64,000 bases of DNA from Streptomyces sp. NBRC 110028 (GTDB lineage: Bacteria > Actinomycetota > Actinomycetes > Streptomycetales > Streptomycetaceae): the NCBI RefSeq assembly GCF_001417735.1, contig NZ_BBUZ01000022.1, positions 805,626 to 869,625 on the forward strand. Reading direction: 5' to 3'. The translations under genes were made by a program, and so were the position numbers. The notes under the pieces are model-generated. The model saw only the letters and a program-made list of their open reading frames with translations. It was not told the origin of the DNA and searched no databases. This document shows, in pieces, positions 25,843-34,224 of this stretch (positions within the stretch are counted from its first letter, which is position 1; every line of letters begins with the position of its first letter).

Positions 25843-27492
25843 TCAGACGTCCTCGTCGGCGAGCAGCGCGCTCGCGTCCACGATCCGGTACGCGTACCCC
25901 TGCTCGGCCAGGAACCGCTGGCGGTGCGCCGCGAAGTCCTGGTCGATGGTGTCGCGCGCGACGACCGAGTAGAAGACCGCGGGGTGGCCGTCGGCCTTCG
26001 GCCGCAGCACCCGGCCGAGCCGCTGGGCCTCCTCCTGGCGGGAGCCGAACGTGCCGGAGACCTGGATGGCGACGGTGGCCTCGGGGAGGTCGATGGAGAA
26101 GTTGGCGACCTTCGAGACGACGAGGACGGACAGCTCGCCCTCCCGGAAGGCGTTGAACAGCTTCTCGCGCTGCGCGTTGGTCGTCTCGCCCTTGATGACG
26201 GGCGCGTCCAGATGCTCGCCCAGCTCGTCCAGCTGGTCGATGTACTGGCCGATGACCAGCGTCTGCTGCCCCTTGTGCTTGGCCACCAGCGCCTCGGTGA
26301 TCCGCTGCTTGGAGGCGGTGGTGGCGCAGTAGCGGTACTTCTCCTCGGTCTCGGCGGTCGCGTACGCCAGCCGCTCGGTCTCGGTGAGGTTGACGCGGAC
26401 CTCGACGCAGTCGGCGGGCGCGATGTAACCCTGCGCCTCGATCTCCTTCCAGGGCGCGTCGAAGCGCTTGGGGCCGATGAGCGAGAAGACGTCGGACTCG
26501 CGGCCGTCCTCCCGTACGAGCGTGGCGGTCAGGCCGAGGCGGCGGCGGGCCTGCAGGTCCGCCGTGAACTTGAAGACCGGCGCGGGCAGCAGATGCACCT
26601 CGTCGTAGATGATCAGACCCCAGTCGCGGGAGTCGAACAGCTCCAGGTGCGGATAGATGCCCTTCCGCTTGGTGGTGAGCACCTGGTACGTGGCGATGGT
26701 GATCGGGCGGATCTCCTTCCTCGTACCGCTGTACTCGCCGATCTCCTCCTCGGTGAGGGAGGTGCGGCGCATCAGCTCGTGCTTCCACTGGCGGGCCGAG
26801 ACGGTGTTGGTGACCAGGATCAGCGTGGTCGACTTCGCGGTGGCCATCGCACCTGCCCCGACCAGCGTCTTCCCGGCCCCGCAGGGCAGTACGACGACGC
26901 CCGAGCCGCCGTGCCAGAACCCCTCGACGGCCTGCGTCTGGTACGGACGCAGTGCCCAGCCGTCCTCGCGCAGTTCGATGGCGTGCGCCTCGCCGTCCAC
27001 GTAACCGGCCAGGTCCTCGGCGGGCCAGCCCAGCTTGAGCAGCGTCTGCTTGATCTGGCCGCGCTCGGAGGGGTGGACGACGACCGTGTCCGGGTCGATA
27101 CGCGCCCCGACCAGCGGCTGGACCCGCTTCGACCGCAGGATCTCCTCCAGCACGGGGCGGTCGCTGGTCTCCAGGACCAGCCCGTGCGTGGGGTGCTTGA
27201 GCAGGCGCAGCCGCCCGTAGCGGGCCATCGTCTCGGCGACGTCGACGAGCAGGGCGTGCGGTACGGGGTAGCGCGAGAACTCCACGAGCGCGTCCACGAC
27301 CTGCTCGGCGTCATGCCCGGCGGCACGCGCGTTCCACAGGCCGAGCGGGGTCACCCGATAGGTGTGGATGTGCTCGGGGGCGCGCTCCAGCTCGGCGAAG
27401 GGAGCGATGGCGCGGCGGCACGCTTCCGCCTGCTCGTGGTCGACCTCGAGCAGGAGCGTCTTGTCGCTCTGGACGATGAGCGGTCCGTTCAC
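25843..27492 (-). CDS. XPB-type DNA repair helicase
   Basis: This 549-residue SF2 helicase is the bacterial XPB type found in actinobacteria. After an N-terminal domain (about 1-150), Walker A is LPCGAGKTLVGAG, the DExH box is YDEVHLLPA, motif III is LTATLVREDG and motif VI is QEEAQRLGRVLRPK. Mycobacterial XPB unwinds DNA 3'-5' in vitro; its cellular role is thought to be repair or transcription-linked. GTG at 27492 (VNGPLIVQSDKTLLLEV) follows AAAGGAC; the open frame continues upstream but lacks normal protein character. A helicase-associated protein gene lies two genes away on the same strand. Confidence 0.93.
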   Translation of the reverse strand: MNGPLIVQSDKTLLLEVDHEQAEACRRAIAPFAELERAPEHIHTYRVTPLGLWNARAAGHDAEQVVDALVEFSRYPVPHALLVDVAETMARYGRLRLLKHPTHGLVLETSDRPVLEEILRSKRVQPLVGARIDPDTVVVHPSERGQIKQTLLKLGWPAEDLAGYVDGEAHAIELREDGWALRPYQTQAVEGFWHGGSGVVVLPCGAGKTLVGAGAMATAKSTTLILVTNTVSARQWKHELMRRTSLTEEEIGEYSGTRKEIRPITIATYQVLTTKRKGIYPHLELFDSRDWGLIIYDEVHLLPAPVFKFTADLQARRRLGLTATLVREDGRESDVFSLIGPKRFDAPWKEIEAQGYIAPADCVEVRVNLTETERLAYATAETEEKYRYCATTASKQRITEALVAKHKGQQTLVIGQYIDQLDELGEHLDAPVIKGETTNAQREKLFNAFREGELSVLVVSKVANFSIDLPEATVAIQVSGTFGSRQEEAQRLGRVLRPKADGHPAVFYSVVARDTIDQDFAAHRQRFLAEQGYAYRIVDASALLADEDV

Positions 27493-27658
27493 GCGCCTAA
27501 GTCCTTTCGTGTCGCCGGAGGCCTTCGTGCCGTCGGGGCCAAAGACCCAGTGTCCCTCATCGGTCGTACCTGGCGGAGGGCCACAGGGATACTCCGCATG
27601 GCTAGGGGCAAGCGGGGACACAGAAGAGGGCCGGAACGAGGGTGGGAGGTAGGTCGCT

Positions 27659-28567
27659 GTGATCAGCATCGCTGGGTGGGAGATCCGGCGGACGATGAAG
27701 CGGACGTCGACAAAGAGTGCGTCGACAAAGAGTGCGCCTACGAAGAGCGCGAAGAGCGCGAAGAGCGCGAAGAGCGCGAAGAGCGCGAAGAGTACGACGG
27801 GTGCGACGGGTGCGACGGGTGCGACGGGCGCTTCGAAGGGGAAGGCCGGGGCATCGGCCGGAGCGAAGTTGTCGGGCGCGAAGAAGAAGCCGGGTGGCGG
27901 GGCGGCCGGGGCGGCGAAGAAGAAGCCGGGCGGCCCGGCGGCCGGGGCGGCGAAGAAGAAGCCGTTCGGCGTGCCCGTGCCCGCCAAGAAGACCGGTGCG
28001 GCGGCCGCCAAGGCTGCCGGCCGTAAGCCGCAGAGTTCCCCCGCCCCCGCCGCGCCCTCGGCGTCCCCGCCCCTGCAGCGCGATTCCTTCGGTTCCCGCG
28101 CCGGTCGGGTGCTGGTGCTGCTGCTGGCGTTCGTCTGCATGGTCGGGTTCGCGGCGGCGCTCGCCAAGGCCACGCTCGTGCCGTCGCCGGGGTCCAGCGA
28201 TCTCGTGCACACCAATCTGCGCCCCGGCGATTCGCTGCGCGCCTACGTCAACCAGCCCGCCTTCCGGGACACGGTGAAGCAGATCGGCGGCAATGTGCTG
28301 CTCGGCGCGCCCTTCGGGGTGCTGCTGCCGATGCTCGTGCCGAAGGCGCGGGGCGCGGTGCGGGTGGTGCTGGTGACGTCGCTGGTGATGGTGATGGTCG
28401 AGACGGCACAGGGACTGATCGTCGAGGGCCGGGCCTTCGACGTCGATGACGTCATCCTGAACACCTCGGGCGCCCTGCTCGGCTACGTCCTCATCGGCCG
28501 CCGCCTCGGTCACGCCCTCCACCCGCGCCGTCGGCACTGGTGGCAGCGGCGGGGCAGCTCCGCCTGA
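27659..28567 (+). CDS. VanZ-family membrane protein with long Lys/Ala-rich N-terminal tail
   Basis: This protein of up to 302 residues has a C-terminal VanZ-like part (about 140-300): hydrophobic LVLLLAFVCMVGFAAALA, the family-like NVLLGAPFGVLLP, VVLVTSLVMVMVETAQ and DVDDVILNTSGALLGY. The first about 125 residues are low-complexity: repeated KSA, then TGA, then GAAKKKPGG blocks, like the lysine-rich tails of histone-H1-like proteins. GTG at 27659 has GGGAGG upstream; ATG at 27695 also has GGGAG, and both give the tail. VanZ proteins are linked to glycopeptide tolerance, but that function is not implied here. Confidence 0.82.
   Translation: MISIAGWEIRRTMKRTSTKSASTKSAPTKSAKSAKSAKSAKSAKSTTGATGATGATGASKGKAGASAGAKLSGAKKKPGGGAAGAAKKKPGGPAAGAAKKKPFGVPVPAKKTGAAAAKAAGRKPQSSPAPAAPSASPPLQRDSFGSRAGRVLVLLLAFVCMVGFAAALAKATLVPSPGSSDLVHTNLRPGDSLRAYVNQPAFRDTVKQIGGNVLLGAPFGVLLPMLVPKARGAVRVVLVTSLVMVMVETAQGLIVEGRAFDVDDVILNTSGALLGYVLIGRRLGHALHPRRRHWWQRRGSSA
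27704..27965 (+). repeat. Coding tandem repeats in the VanZ gene
   Basis: Three arrays follow each other: 9-12 bp units around AAGAGCGCG (27715-27790), 9-bp ACGGGTGCG (27795-27828) and 33-bp units around GCGGCGAAGAAGAAGCCG (27870-27965). They encode KSA, TGA and GAAKKKPGG repeats. Confidence 0.9.
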
Positions 28568-28583
28568 GCGGACGGGGCGCCTA

Positions 28584-31469
28584 CTAGCCCGGTTCGTCGG
28601 CCAGTTCGGCGACGCCGGTGATGCGGTGGAGCGGGTACGTACGGACCTCGTCGGCGGTGTGGTCGTACGCCGTGACGTAGCCACCCTCGACGCGGACCGG
28701 GGCGATGACGCGCTGGCTGGCGGCGCCGTCCGCGTTGACGTAGCCGATCCAGACGGCGGAGCCGGTGAGGGCGGCGGCCTGCATCGTGGCGAGGGTGTCG
28801 GCGGAGGTGGTGCGGGGGAGACGGCCGCCGGTCGCAGGAGCAGAGGTGGCGGCGGTGGCGGCCGTGCTGGCCGGGGGCTTGTGGGGCGCGGTCGCGGCGA
28901 GGTCGCCGGCGCGGATGGCGCGTACCGCCGCGCCCAGCAGGGTGGCGTCGGGGACGGGCGGGCCGTCCGGGACCGGGGCGGGCGGCGTACGGGGCGGGGT
29001 GCGCTGGGCCTCGGCGCGGGTGACCAGGACGTCGCCCTCGGCGGATTCGGCCGCCGGTGCGTACCCCATGGCGCGCAAGCCCTCCAGCAGTGCGTCCGGC
29101 GGCGCCTGGGCGGCCAGCACGGTGGGGGCGAGGCGGCGCAGCCGCAGGCCCGCGGAGCGGCGGTCGGCCAGGATCTCGGCGAGCAGGGCCTCGTCGTCGC
29201 AGCGCAGATAGGCGGAGGCCGCGCCGATGCGGAGGTGCCCGTGCTTACGGGCGATGTCGTCGATCAGGTAGGTGAGGGGCTGAGGCACCGGGGTGCGGGA
29301 GTGCGCGGCGAGGAAGGTGTGCAGGTTGTCGGCGGCCTGCCCGGCGTCGAGCGCGCGGCGTACGGAGGCGGGCGTGAAGCGGTAGACGGTCGCGCCGCCT
29401 TTGGACTCGACCTCGGCGAGGATGCCGAGCGCGTCGGCGAGCGGCCGCTCCAGCGGGCCGGGGGCGACGGCGGTCAGGTCGGCCTGGAGGAGTACGTGGT
29501 CGAGGGGTTCGGGGAGCAGCGGGGCGAGGAGCCGCCCGGCCTCGGCGGCGAGGGCGGCGGACTCGGCGGGGGTTGTGGCGGACTCGGCGGGGGTCGTGAC
29601 GGACCCGGTGGGGGTCGTGACGGACCCGGTGGCTGCCGCGGCCGGATCCGTTGCCCCTTCGGCCGCCGGGCCGAGGAGCGCGCGGCCGTGGGCGGAGAGT
29701 GCGGCGCGGCCCGTGATGCCGAGCAGTTCGGCCTCGCCGAGGGTCCAGCGCGCCAGCCGTGACCGCAGATCGCCCCTGCTGGTGGGGGAGGGGGCGGTCA
29801 GCCCCGTAGCCCCCGTAGCCCCCGTAGCCCCCGTAGCCACCGCAGGGCCCGCCGCGCCGGCCGGGGCCCGGTGGGCCGGGCGTTCCCAGCGGAGTCGGGT
29901 CAGCAGTGTGTCGGGGTCGGGGGCGGCGCCGGGTGGGAGGGTGGCGAGGAGTTCGAGGACCCGGCGGCGGACCTCGGGGGCAGGGGAGCGGTCCAGGTCG
30001 GCGCCGAGGGCGGAGAACGTACGGCCCCTGGAGTCACGCCCGCCGACCAGGCCCGACGTACGGGTCGCGGCGAGCCAGGCGATGGCGAGCGCGGCCCAGC
30101 GCTGCTCGGCGGGCAGCCGCAGCCAGTCGTCGTACGCGGGGGTGGGCGCGTACCGCTCGTCGGTCTCGCCGTCGGAGGCCAGCAGCCCGGCCGCGTACGC
30201 CAGCTCGATCCAGAAGGCGGCCACCGGCTCGGAGACGTCGAGCGCGACGGCGGTCCGCTTGAGGTCGCGCACGCTCAGCCCGCCCGCGCGCAGCACCGGC
30301 GGCCCGGAGCTCTCCCATTCGCCCAGCAGCTCCTCGACGGTCGCCAGGGCGGTGAACGCCTGCCCGGCCGCTGCTTTGTCCACAGCCTGTGGATCGTGCT
30401 GGGCGGTGGACGCCAGGGACGGGGCCACCGGCTCGGGGGCGCGGTGGGCGCGGCCGCCGCGCACATGCAGGGCGACCTCGCGGGGCAGGACGACGTTGCG
30501 CGGCCCGGACGGCAGCAGCAGACCGCGGTCCAGCAGCCAGGCGACGGGCGGGGTGGGGGAGGCGACGGACACCTCCCCGTACGGCGGGCCCCAGGTCAGC
30601 TTGGCGAGCACGGCGGCCGCTTCGTCGGGTGCCTCGGCGAGCAGCGCCGCCATCCGGTCGCGGTCGCCGAACAGCTCGGTCAACGCGGCGACGGCCGTCA
30701 CCGGATCGTGGGTGGCCGGCAGCCCGGCCGCCGCCAGCAGTTCCTGAAGCCGACCCGGCGACATCCCGGCCGTGGCCTCGTGCACGGTGGGCCCGAGCCC
30801 GGTCGGGGAGGGGGAGGCGGGGGAGGGGGCGAGCAGTTCGCGGGCGGTACGGACCAGGCGGAGCCGGTCGTCCCCGCCCCAGACCAGCGCCCGCGCGCGC
30901 AGCGTGGCGACGGCGCGCGGCAGCTCGGCGGCGACCCGGTCGCGGAGCACGGCAGCGGGGTCAGCGGCAGCGGGGTCATCGGCGGGGTCAGTGGCGGGGG
31001 CAGCGGCGGCAGGAGCAGTGGCGGGGTCAGCAGCGGCAGGAGCAGTGGCGGGGTCAGCGGCAGCAGGAGCAGTGGCGCGGTCAGCGGCAGCGGGGTCAGT
31101 GGCGGGGGCAGCGGCGGCAGGAGCAGTGGCGGGGTCAGCGGCAGCAGGGTCATCGGCGGAGGCAGCGGCGTCGTCGTCCCCCGTCATCAGGGCGCTCAGC
31201 GTCTCGTACGGGCATGGGTCCGGCGCGACCGCCAGGGCCTCGGCGGTCTGGAGGGCGAAGCGGTCGAGCCGTTCGACCGCCCGTACGACCGAGGCGCGGG
31301 TGCCCGCCCGGGTGGCGAGCTGGGTGAGGTCGCCCGGGACGGGGGACAGCAGGTCGGGGCGGGCGCGCAGCAGCGCGGCGAGGGCTTCGTCGGGGCGCGT
31401 GCGCAGCTCCTCGGCCAGCGTGCGGGGCGCCGCGCGGCCGCTGGCGTCTGGGCCGGTCCCTGCGGTCAC
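28584..31469 (-). CDS. Helicase-associated (XPB/Ssl2-like N-domain) protein with C-terminal WYL-like segment
   Basis: This 961-residue protein has no helicase motifs of its own. The central and C-terminal parts resemble the helicase-C-like/XPB N-terminal-like domain (LDHVLLQADLTAVAPGPL, VYRFTPASVRRALDAG, LTYLIDDIARKHG). The end (AVWIGYVNADGAASQRVIAPVRVEGG..AYDHTADEVRTYPL) reads like a WYL ligand-binding module. GTG at 31469 has GGGAGG at ideal distance. A long linker near residues 100-175 is built of DPATAPAAAD repeats. It lies near the XPB helicase gene on the same strand, with the VanZ gene between them on the other strand, so a partner role is plausible but inferred. Confidence 0.8.
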   Translation of the reverse strand: MTAGTGPDASGRAAPRTLAEELRTRPDEALAALLRARPDLLSPVPGDLTQLATRAGTRASVVRAVERLDRFALQTAEALAVAPDPCPYETLSALMTGDDDAAASADDPAAADPATAPAAAAPATDPAAADRATAPAAADPATAPAAADPATAPAAAAPATDPADDPAAADPAAVLRDRVAAELPRAVATLRARALVWGGDDRLRLVRTARELLAPSPASPSPTGLGPTVHEATAGMSPGRLQELLAAAGLPATHDPVTAVAALTELFGDRDRMAALLAEAPDEAAAVLAKLTWGPPYGEVSVASPTPPVAWLLDRGLLLPSGPRNVVLPREVALHVRGGRAHRAPEPVAPSLASTAQHDPQAVDKAAAGQAFTALATVEELLGEWESSGPPVLRAGGLSVRDLKRTAVALDVSEPVAAFWIELAYAAGLLASDGETDERYAPTPAYDDWLRLPAEQRWAALAIAWLAATRTSGLVGGRDSRGRTFSALGADLDRSPAPEVRRRVLELLATLPPGAAPDPDTLLTRLRWERPAHRAPAGAAGPAVATGATGATGATGLTAPSPTSRGDLRSRLARWTLGEAELLGITGRAALSAHGRALLGPAAEGATDPAAAATGSVTTPTGSVTTPAESATTPAESAALAAEAGRLLAPLLPEPLDHVLLQADLTAVAPGPLERPLADALGILAEVESKGGATVYRFTPASVRRALDAGQAADNLHTFLAAHSRTPVPQPLTYLIDDIARKHGHLRIGAASAYLRCDDEALLAEILADRRSAGLRLRRLAPTVLAAQAPPDALLEGLRAMGYAPAAESAEGDVLVTRAEAQRTPPRTPPAPVPDGPPVPDATLLGAAVRAIRAGDLAATAPHKPPASTAATAATSAPATGGRLPRTTSADTLATMQAAALTGSAVWIGYVNADGAASQRVIAPVRVEGGYVTAYDHTADEVRTYPLHRITGVAELADEPG
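30948..31165 (-). repeat. Coding repeat array encoding an Asp/Pro/Ala/Thr linker
   Basis: Degenerate 15-18 bp units around GGCAGGAGCAGTGGCGGGGTCAG (cut here by length) repeat about ten times and encode PATAPAAAD / PATDPAAAD. Longer blocks are themselves duplicated, which points to unequal exchange. Confidence 0.88.
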
Positions 31470-31612
31470 GCATGCCTCCCGATTACGCGAGCTGCTCATT
31501 CGATCCACACTACCCGGGGGTGCCGGGCGTCGGGGGTGCGGCGGAATCCAGCCTCCGCACGGTACCGTCGTGCCGTCTGGCACGCCGACCATGCGCATTC
31601 TCAGGGGTCTTG

Positions 31613-32890
31613 GTGGGGATCGAGAGCGAAAAGCTCGTCTACGACTATCTGAGCCGTGTCGGGGACCTGGCTCAGCAGCAGGGTCTGCCGTCCGGCGAAC
31701 GGATGCGGCTGGTCTCCGGACTGCGGGCCGATATCGACCACCGGCGGTCAACGGGCGGTACGGACAGCCCGGCCGGGGTGAAGCGGATTCTGGCCAAGCT
31801 GGGCACGCCCGCCGAGGTGGTCGCCGCCGCGGGTGGGTCCGGTGGGTCCGGTGGGTCTGGTGGGTCCGGTGGTTCTGGCGGTTCTGGCGGGGCCGGTGGT
31901 TCAGGCGGCTCCGGCGGCGGGCAGGCCGGGGAGAGTACGCGTACGTCGGGCGCGGCGCGGGCGGCCCGCGACAAGCTGGCCGGGCTCGCCGAACGCACCG
32001 GTCTCAGCAACAAGGTGCCCTCGCCGCGCGAGCCGAACGGCACGTCGGGCGGTGACACCCCGCTCTCCCTCGCCAAGCACATGCCCGTGACCCCCGAGGC
32101 GCCGGAAGCCCCCAGGGCGAAGCCCCCCGGCCGCTCGTCCGCCGCCGCGTCCCCGCCTCATCTGGCGGGTGAGGACGAGTTGAGCCCGCGCGAGTCCAAT
32201 CCCGACTGGTGGCACGTGGAGCCCGGCCCGTTCGCCCAGCCCGAGCATCCGGACGGCCAGTTCGGGTTCGTCGAGGGATTCGTCGGCGGTATCGAGCTGC
32301 CCGAACTGCTCGGCAACGGCAAGACGGCCGAGCAGGAGCAGCGGGAGAAGCGGGAGGCCGAGAAGCGCGCGGCGGAGGAGGCGGCTGAGGCCGAAGCGGC
32401 CGAGGCCGTCGAGGGCGCCGGGGCGGACACCGGCGGGAAGGGGGCGCGTCGGCGCGGTCTGGTGCGCCGTGCCCTGCTCGGCCCCGGCAAGTCCGCCGGG
32501 GCGGAGGGCGGCACCGGCGCGGCGGGCGTTCGGGCCGGTTGGGCGGCGGGACTCAGCCCGGTGCTGCTGCTCGCGATCGCGCTGCTCATCGCGGGCGCCG
32601 TGATCGGCAACATCGTCCTGCTCGCCTTCGGCTGGGTGCTCACGTACAGCACCGGCAAGCTGTCCCGCGCCGAGGCGAAGTGGGCGGTGATGGGCATGCC
32701 CGGTCTGGTGGCGGCCGGGGCGATGGTCTGGCTGTGGGGCCGGACCAGCGACAAGTGGGGCGACCCGATCCCGGAGGACGGGATGAAGGACGTGCTCACC
32801 GAGACCTGGCCGGTGGTCGTGCGCGGCGCGGCCGTCGCCACGGTGCTCTTCCTGGTGTGGCGGGCGCGCCGACGCGGCGGAACCGGCTAG
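31613..32890 (+). CDS. HAAS/DUF1700-like membrane protein with Gly-Ser linker
   Basis: This 425-residue protein starts with a helical HAAS-like domain (about 1-65: KLVYDYLSRVGDLAQQQGLPSGERMRLVSGLRADID, quoted as a region; then LGTPAEVVAAA), as in anti-sigma or PadR-partner proteins. A (GGS)n linker follows at about 73-105, then a disordered middle, an acidic coiled coil (EQREKREAEKRAAEEAAEAEAAE) and two to four membrane helices at the C-terminus (LSPVLLLAIALLIAGAVIG and others). GTG at 31613 follows AGGGG. The function is unknown; the layout suggests a membrane-tethered regulator or scaffold. Confidence 0.75.
   Translation: MGIESEKLVYDYLSRVGDLAQQQGLPSGERMRLVSGLRADIDHRRSTGGTDSPAGVKRILAKLGTPAEVVAAAGGSGGSGGSGGSGGSGGSGGAGGSGGSGGGQAGESTRTSGAARAARDKLAGLAERTGLSNKVPSPREPNGTSGGDTPLSLAKHMPVTPEAPEAPRAKPPGRSSAAASPPHLAGEDELSPRESNPDWWHVEPGPFAQPEHPDGQFGFVEGFVGGIELPELLGNGKTAEQEQREKREAEKRAAEEAAEAEAAEAVEGAGADTGGKGARRRGLVRRALLGPGKSAGAEGGTGAAGVRAGWAAGLSPVLLLAIALLIAGAVIGNIVLLAFGWVLTYSTGKLSRAEAKWAVMGMPGLVAAGAMVWLWGRTSDKWGDPIPEDGMKDVLTETWPVVVRGAAVATVLFLVWRARRRGGTG
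31831..31921 (+). repeat. 9-bp tandem repeat encoding a GGS linker
   Basis: About ten copies of GGTGGGTCC or close variants give GGSGGS, like an engineered flexible linker. Third positions vary (TCC, TCT, TCA), showing that the protein repeat is retained while the DNA drifts. Confidence 0.92.
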
Positions 32891-32894
32891 CGGC

Positions 32895-33190
32895 CGCCCA
32901 GCCCCGACCGCCGCGGCACCTCGTCCGCGTACGCTAGCCGCGCTCGGCCCCGACCGCCGCGTCGCCCCGTCCGCGTACGCTAGCCGCGGACGGCCCCGAC
33001 CGCCGCGTCGCCCCGTCCGCGTACGCTAGCCGCGCTCGGCCCTGACCGCCGCGGCAGCGCCCCAACCGCGCTCGGCGCCCACCGCCGCGGCACCTCGTCC
33101 GCGTACGCTAGCCGCGCTCGGCCCCGACCGCCGCGGCAGCGCCCCAACCGCGCTTGGCGTCCACCGCCGCGGCACCCCTAGCCGCGCTCG
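32895..33190. repeat. 46-bp tandem repeat array in the spacer before the siderophore ABC gene
   Basis: The word CGTACGCTAG recurs at 32928, 32974, 33020 and 33102 (spacing 46, 46, 82), within units containing GCTCGGCCCCGACCGCCGCG. The right end continues into the last codons of the ATPase gene. The spacer 32891-33177 separates two convergent genes and holds nothing else. Confidence 0.9.
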
Positions 33191-34224
33191 GCGCCCACCG
33201 CCGCGTCGCCCATTGCCGCGTCATCCGTCCCCGCGTCGCCCACCGCCGGGTCATCCGTAGCCGTGCCGTCCGCCGCGCCCCGGTCATCCGCCGCCGCGTC
33301 ATCCGCCGCCGCGTCATCCGCCGCCGCGTCATCCCCCGCCGTGCCGTCTGCCGCCCGGTCATCCGCCGCACGATCGTCCCCCGCCGAGTCGTCCGCCGGC
33401 CGTTCCGGCTGCCAGGGCGCGCCCGGGACGACGAGGGGGCTGCCCGTCACCGGGTCCGGTACGACGACCGACTCCAGCCCGAACACCTCCCGCACCAGCT
33501 CCGCCGTGACCACCTCCGACGGGCGCCCGCGCGCGACGACGCGCCCCGCCTTCATCGCGATCAGGTGGTCCGCGTACCGCGCCGCCTGGTTGAGGTCGTG
33601 CAGGACGGCCACCACCGTGCGGCCGCGCTCGTGGTTGAGCTGGCGGACCAGGTCCAGCACCTCCACCTGGTGGGAGATGTCCAGGTACGTCGTCGGCTCG
33701 TCCAGCAGCAGAAGGCCGGTCTCCTGCGCGAGCGCCATCGCGATCCAGACGCGCTGCCGCTGGCCGCCGGACAGCTCGTCCACCAGCCGGTCGGCGAGCG
33801 CCGTCACGTCCGTGCGCTCCATCGCGTCGCCGACCGCGCGCTCGTCCTCGTCGGACCACTGCTGCCACCAGTGCTGATGCGGCTGGCGTCCGCGTGAGAC
33901 GAGGTCGGCGACGGTGATCGCGTCGGGGGCGACCGGGGTCTGCGGGAGGAGGCCGACCGACTGGGCGATCTTCTTGGTGGGGATACGGGCGAGATCGGTC
34001 CCGTCGAGGAGGACGGCGCCGCCGCGCGGCTTGAGGAGACGGCCGAGGGCGCGCAGCAGGGTGGACTTGCCGCAGGCGTTGGGGCCGACGATGACCGTGA
34101 CCTCGCCGTCGGGTATCACCAGGTCGAGGCCGTCCACGACGGTCCGGTCCTCGTAGGCGAGGGTCAGTTCGCGGGCGGCGAGTCGGCCAGAGGTGGCCCC
34201 GGGCGTGGATGGTGATGCGGTCAT
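33178..34224 (-). CDS. Fe-siderophore ABC transporter ATP-binding protein (FecE/FepC type)
   Basis: This 348-residue protein powers ferric-siderophore import. Walker A is [11 protein letters not shown] (Ala for the usual Gly), the signature is [17 protein letters not shown], Walker B is [12 protein letters not shown] and the switch His is in [15 protein letters not shown]. The fold ends near residue 265. The last about 75 residues are an Asp/Ala-rich tail ([12 protein letters not shown]) built from tandem DNA repeats, absent from usual FecE proteins. ATG at 34224 overlaps the stop of the permease gene (ATGA). Confidence 0.93.
   Translation of the reverse strand: MTASPSTPGATSGRLAARELTLAYEDRTVVDGLDLVIPDGEVTVIVGPNACGKSTLLRALGRLLKPRGGAVLLDGTDLARIPTKKIAQSVGLLPQTPVAPDAITVADLVSRGRQPHQHWWQQWSDEDERAVGDAMERTDVTALADRLVDELSGGQRQRVWIAMALAQETGLLLLDEPTTYLDISHQVEVLDLVRQLNHERGRTVVAVLHDLNQAARYADHLIAMKAGRVVARGRPSEVVTAELVREVFGLESVVVPDPVTGSPLVVPGAPWQPERPADDSAGDDRAADDRAADGTAGDDAAADDAAADDAAADDRGAADGTATDDPAVGDAGTDDAAMGDAAVGAERG

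Noticed and set aside
24538..28026. 1162-codon plus-strand open frame opposite the HelD-like and XPB genes
   Set aside because: Its sequence is the antisense of two helicases with intact motifs and has no ribosome site or domain of its own.
27659..28567. Glycopeptide-resistance gene
   Set aside because: VanZ-like domains are widespread; no vanHAX or vanRS genes are near and the tail is unlike VanZ from resistance clusters.
32895..33190. Possible CRISPR array
   Set aside because: Units are contiguous tandem repeats with no unique spacers, irregular period (46, 46, 82) and no cas genes.
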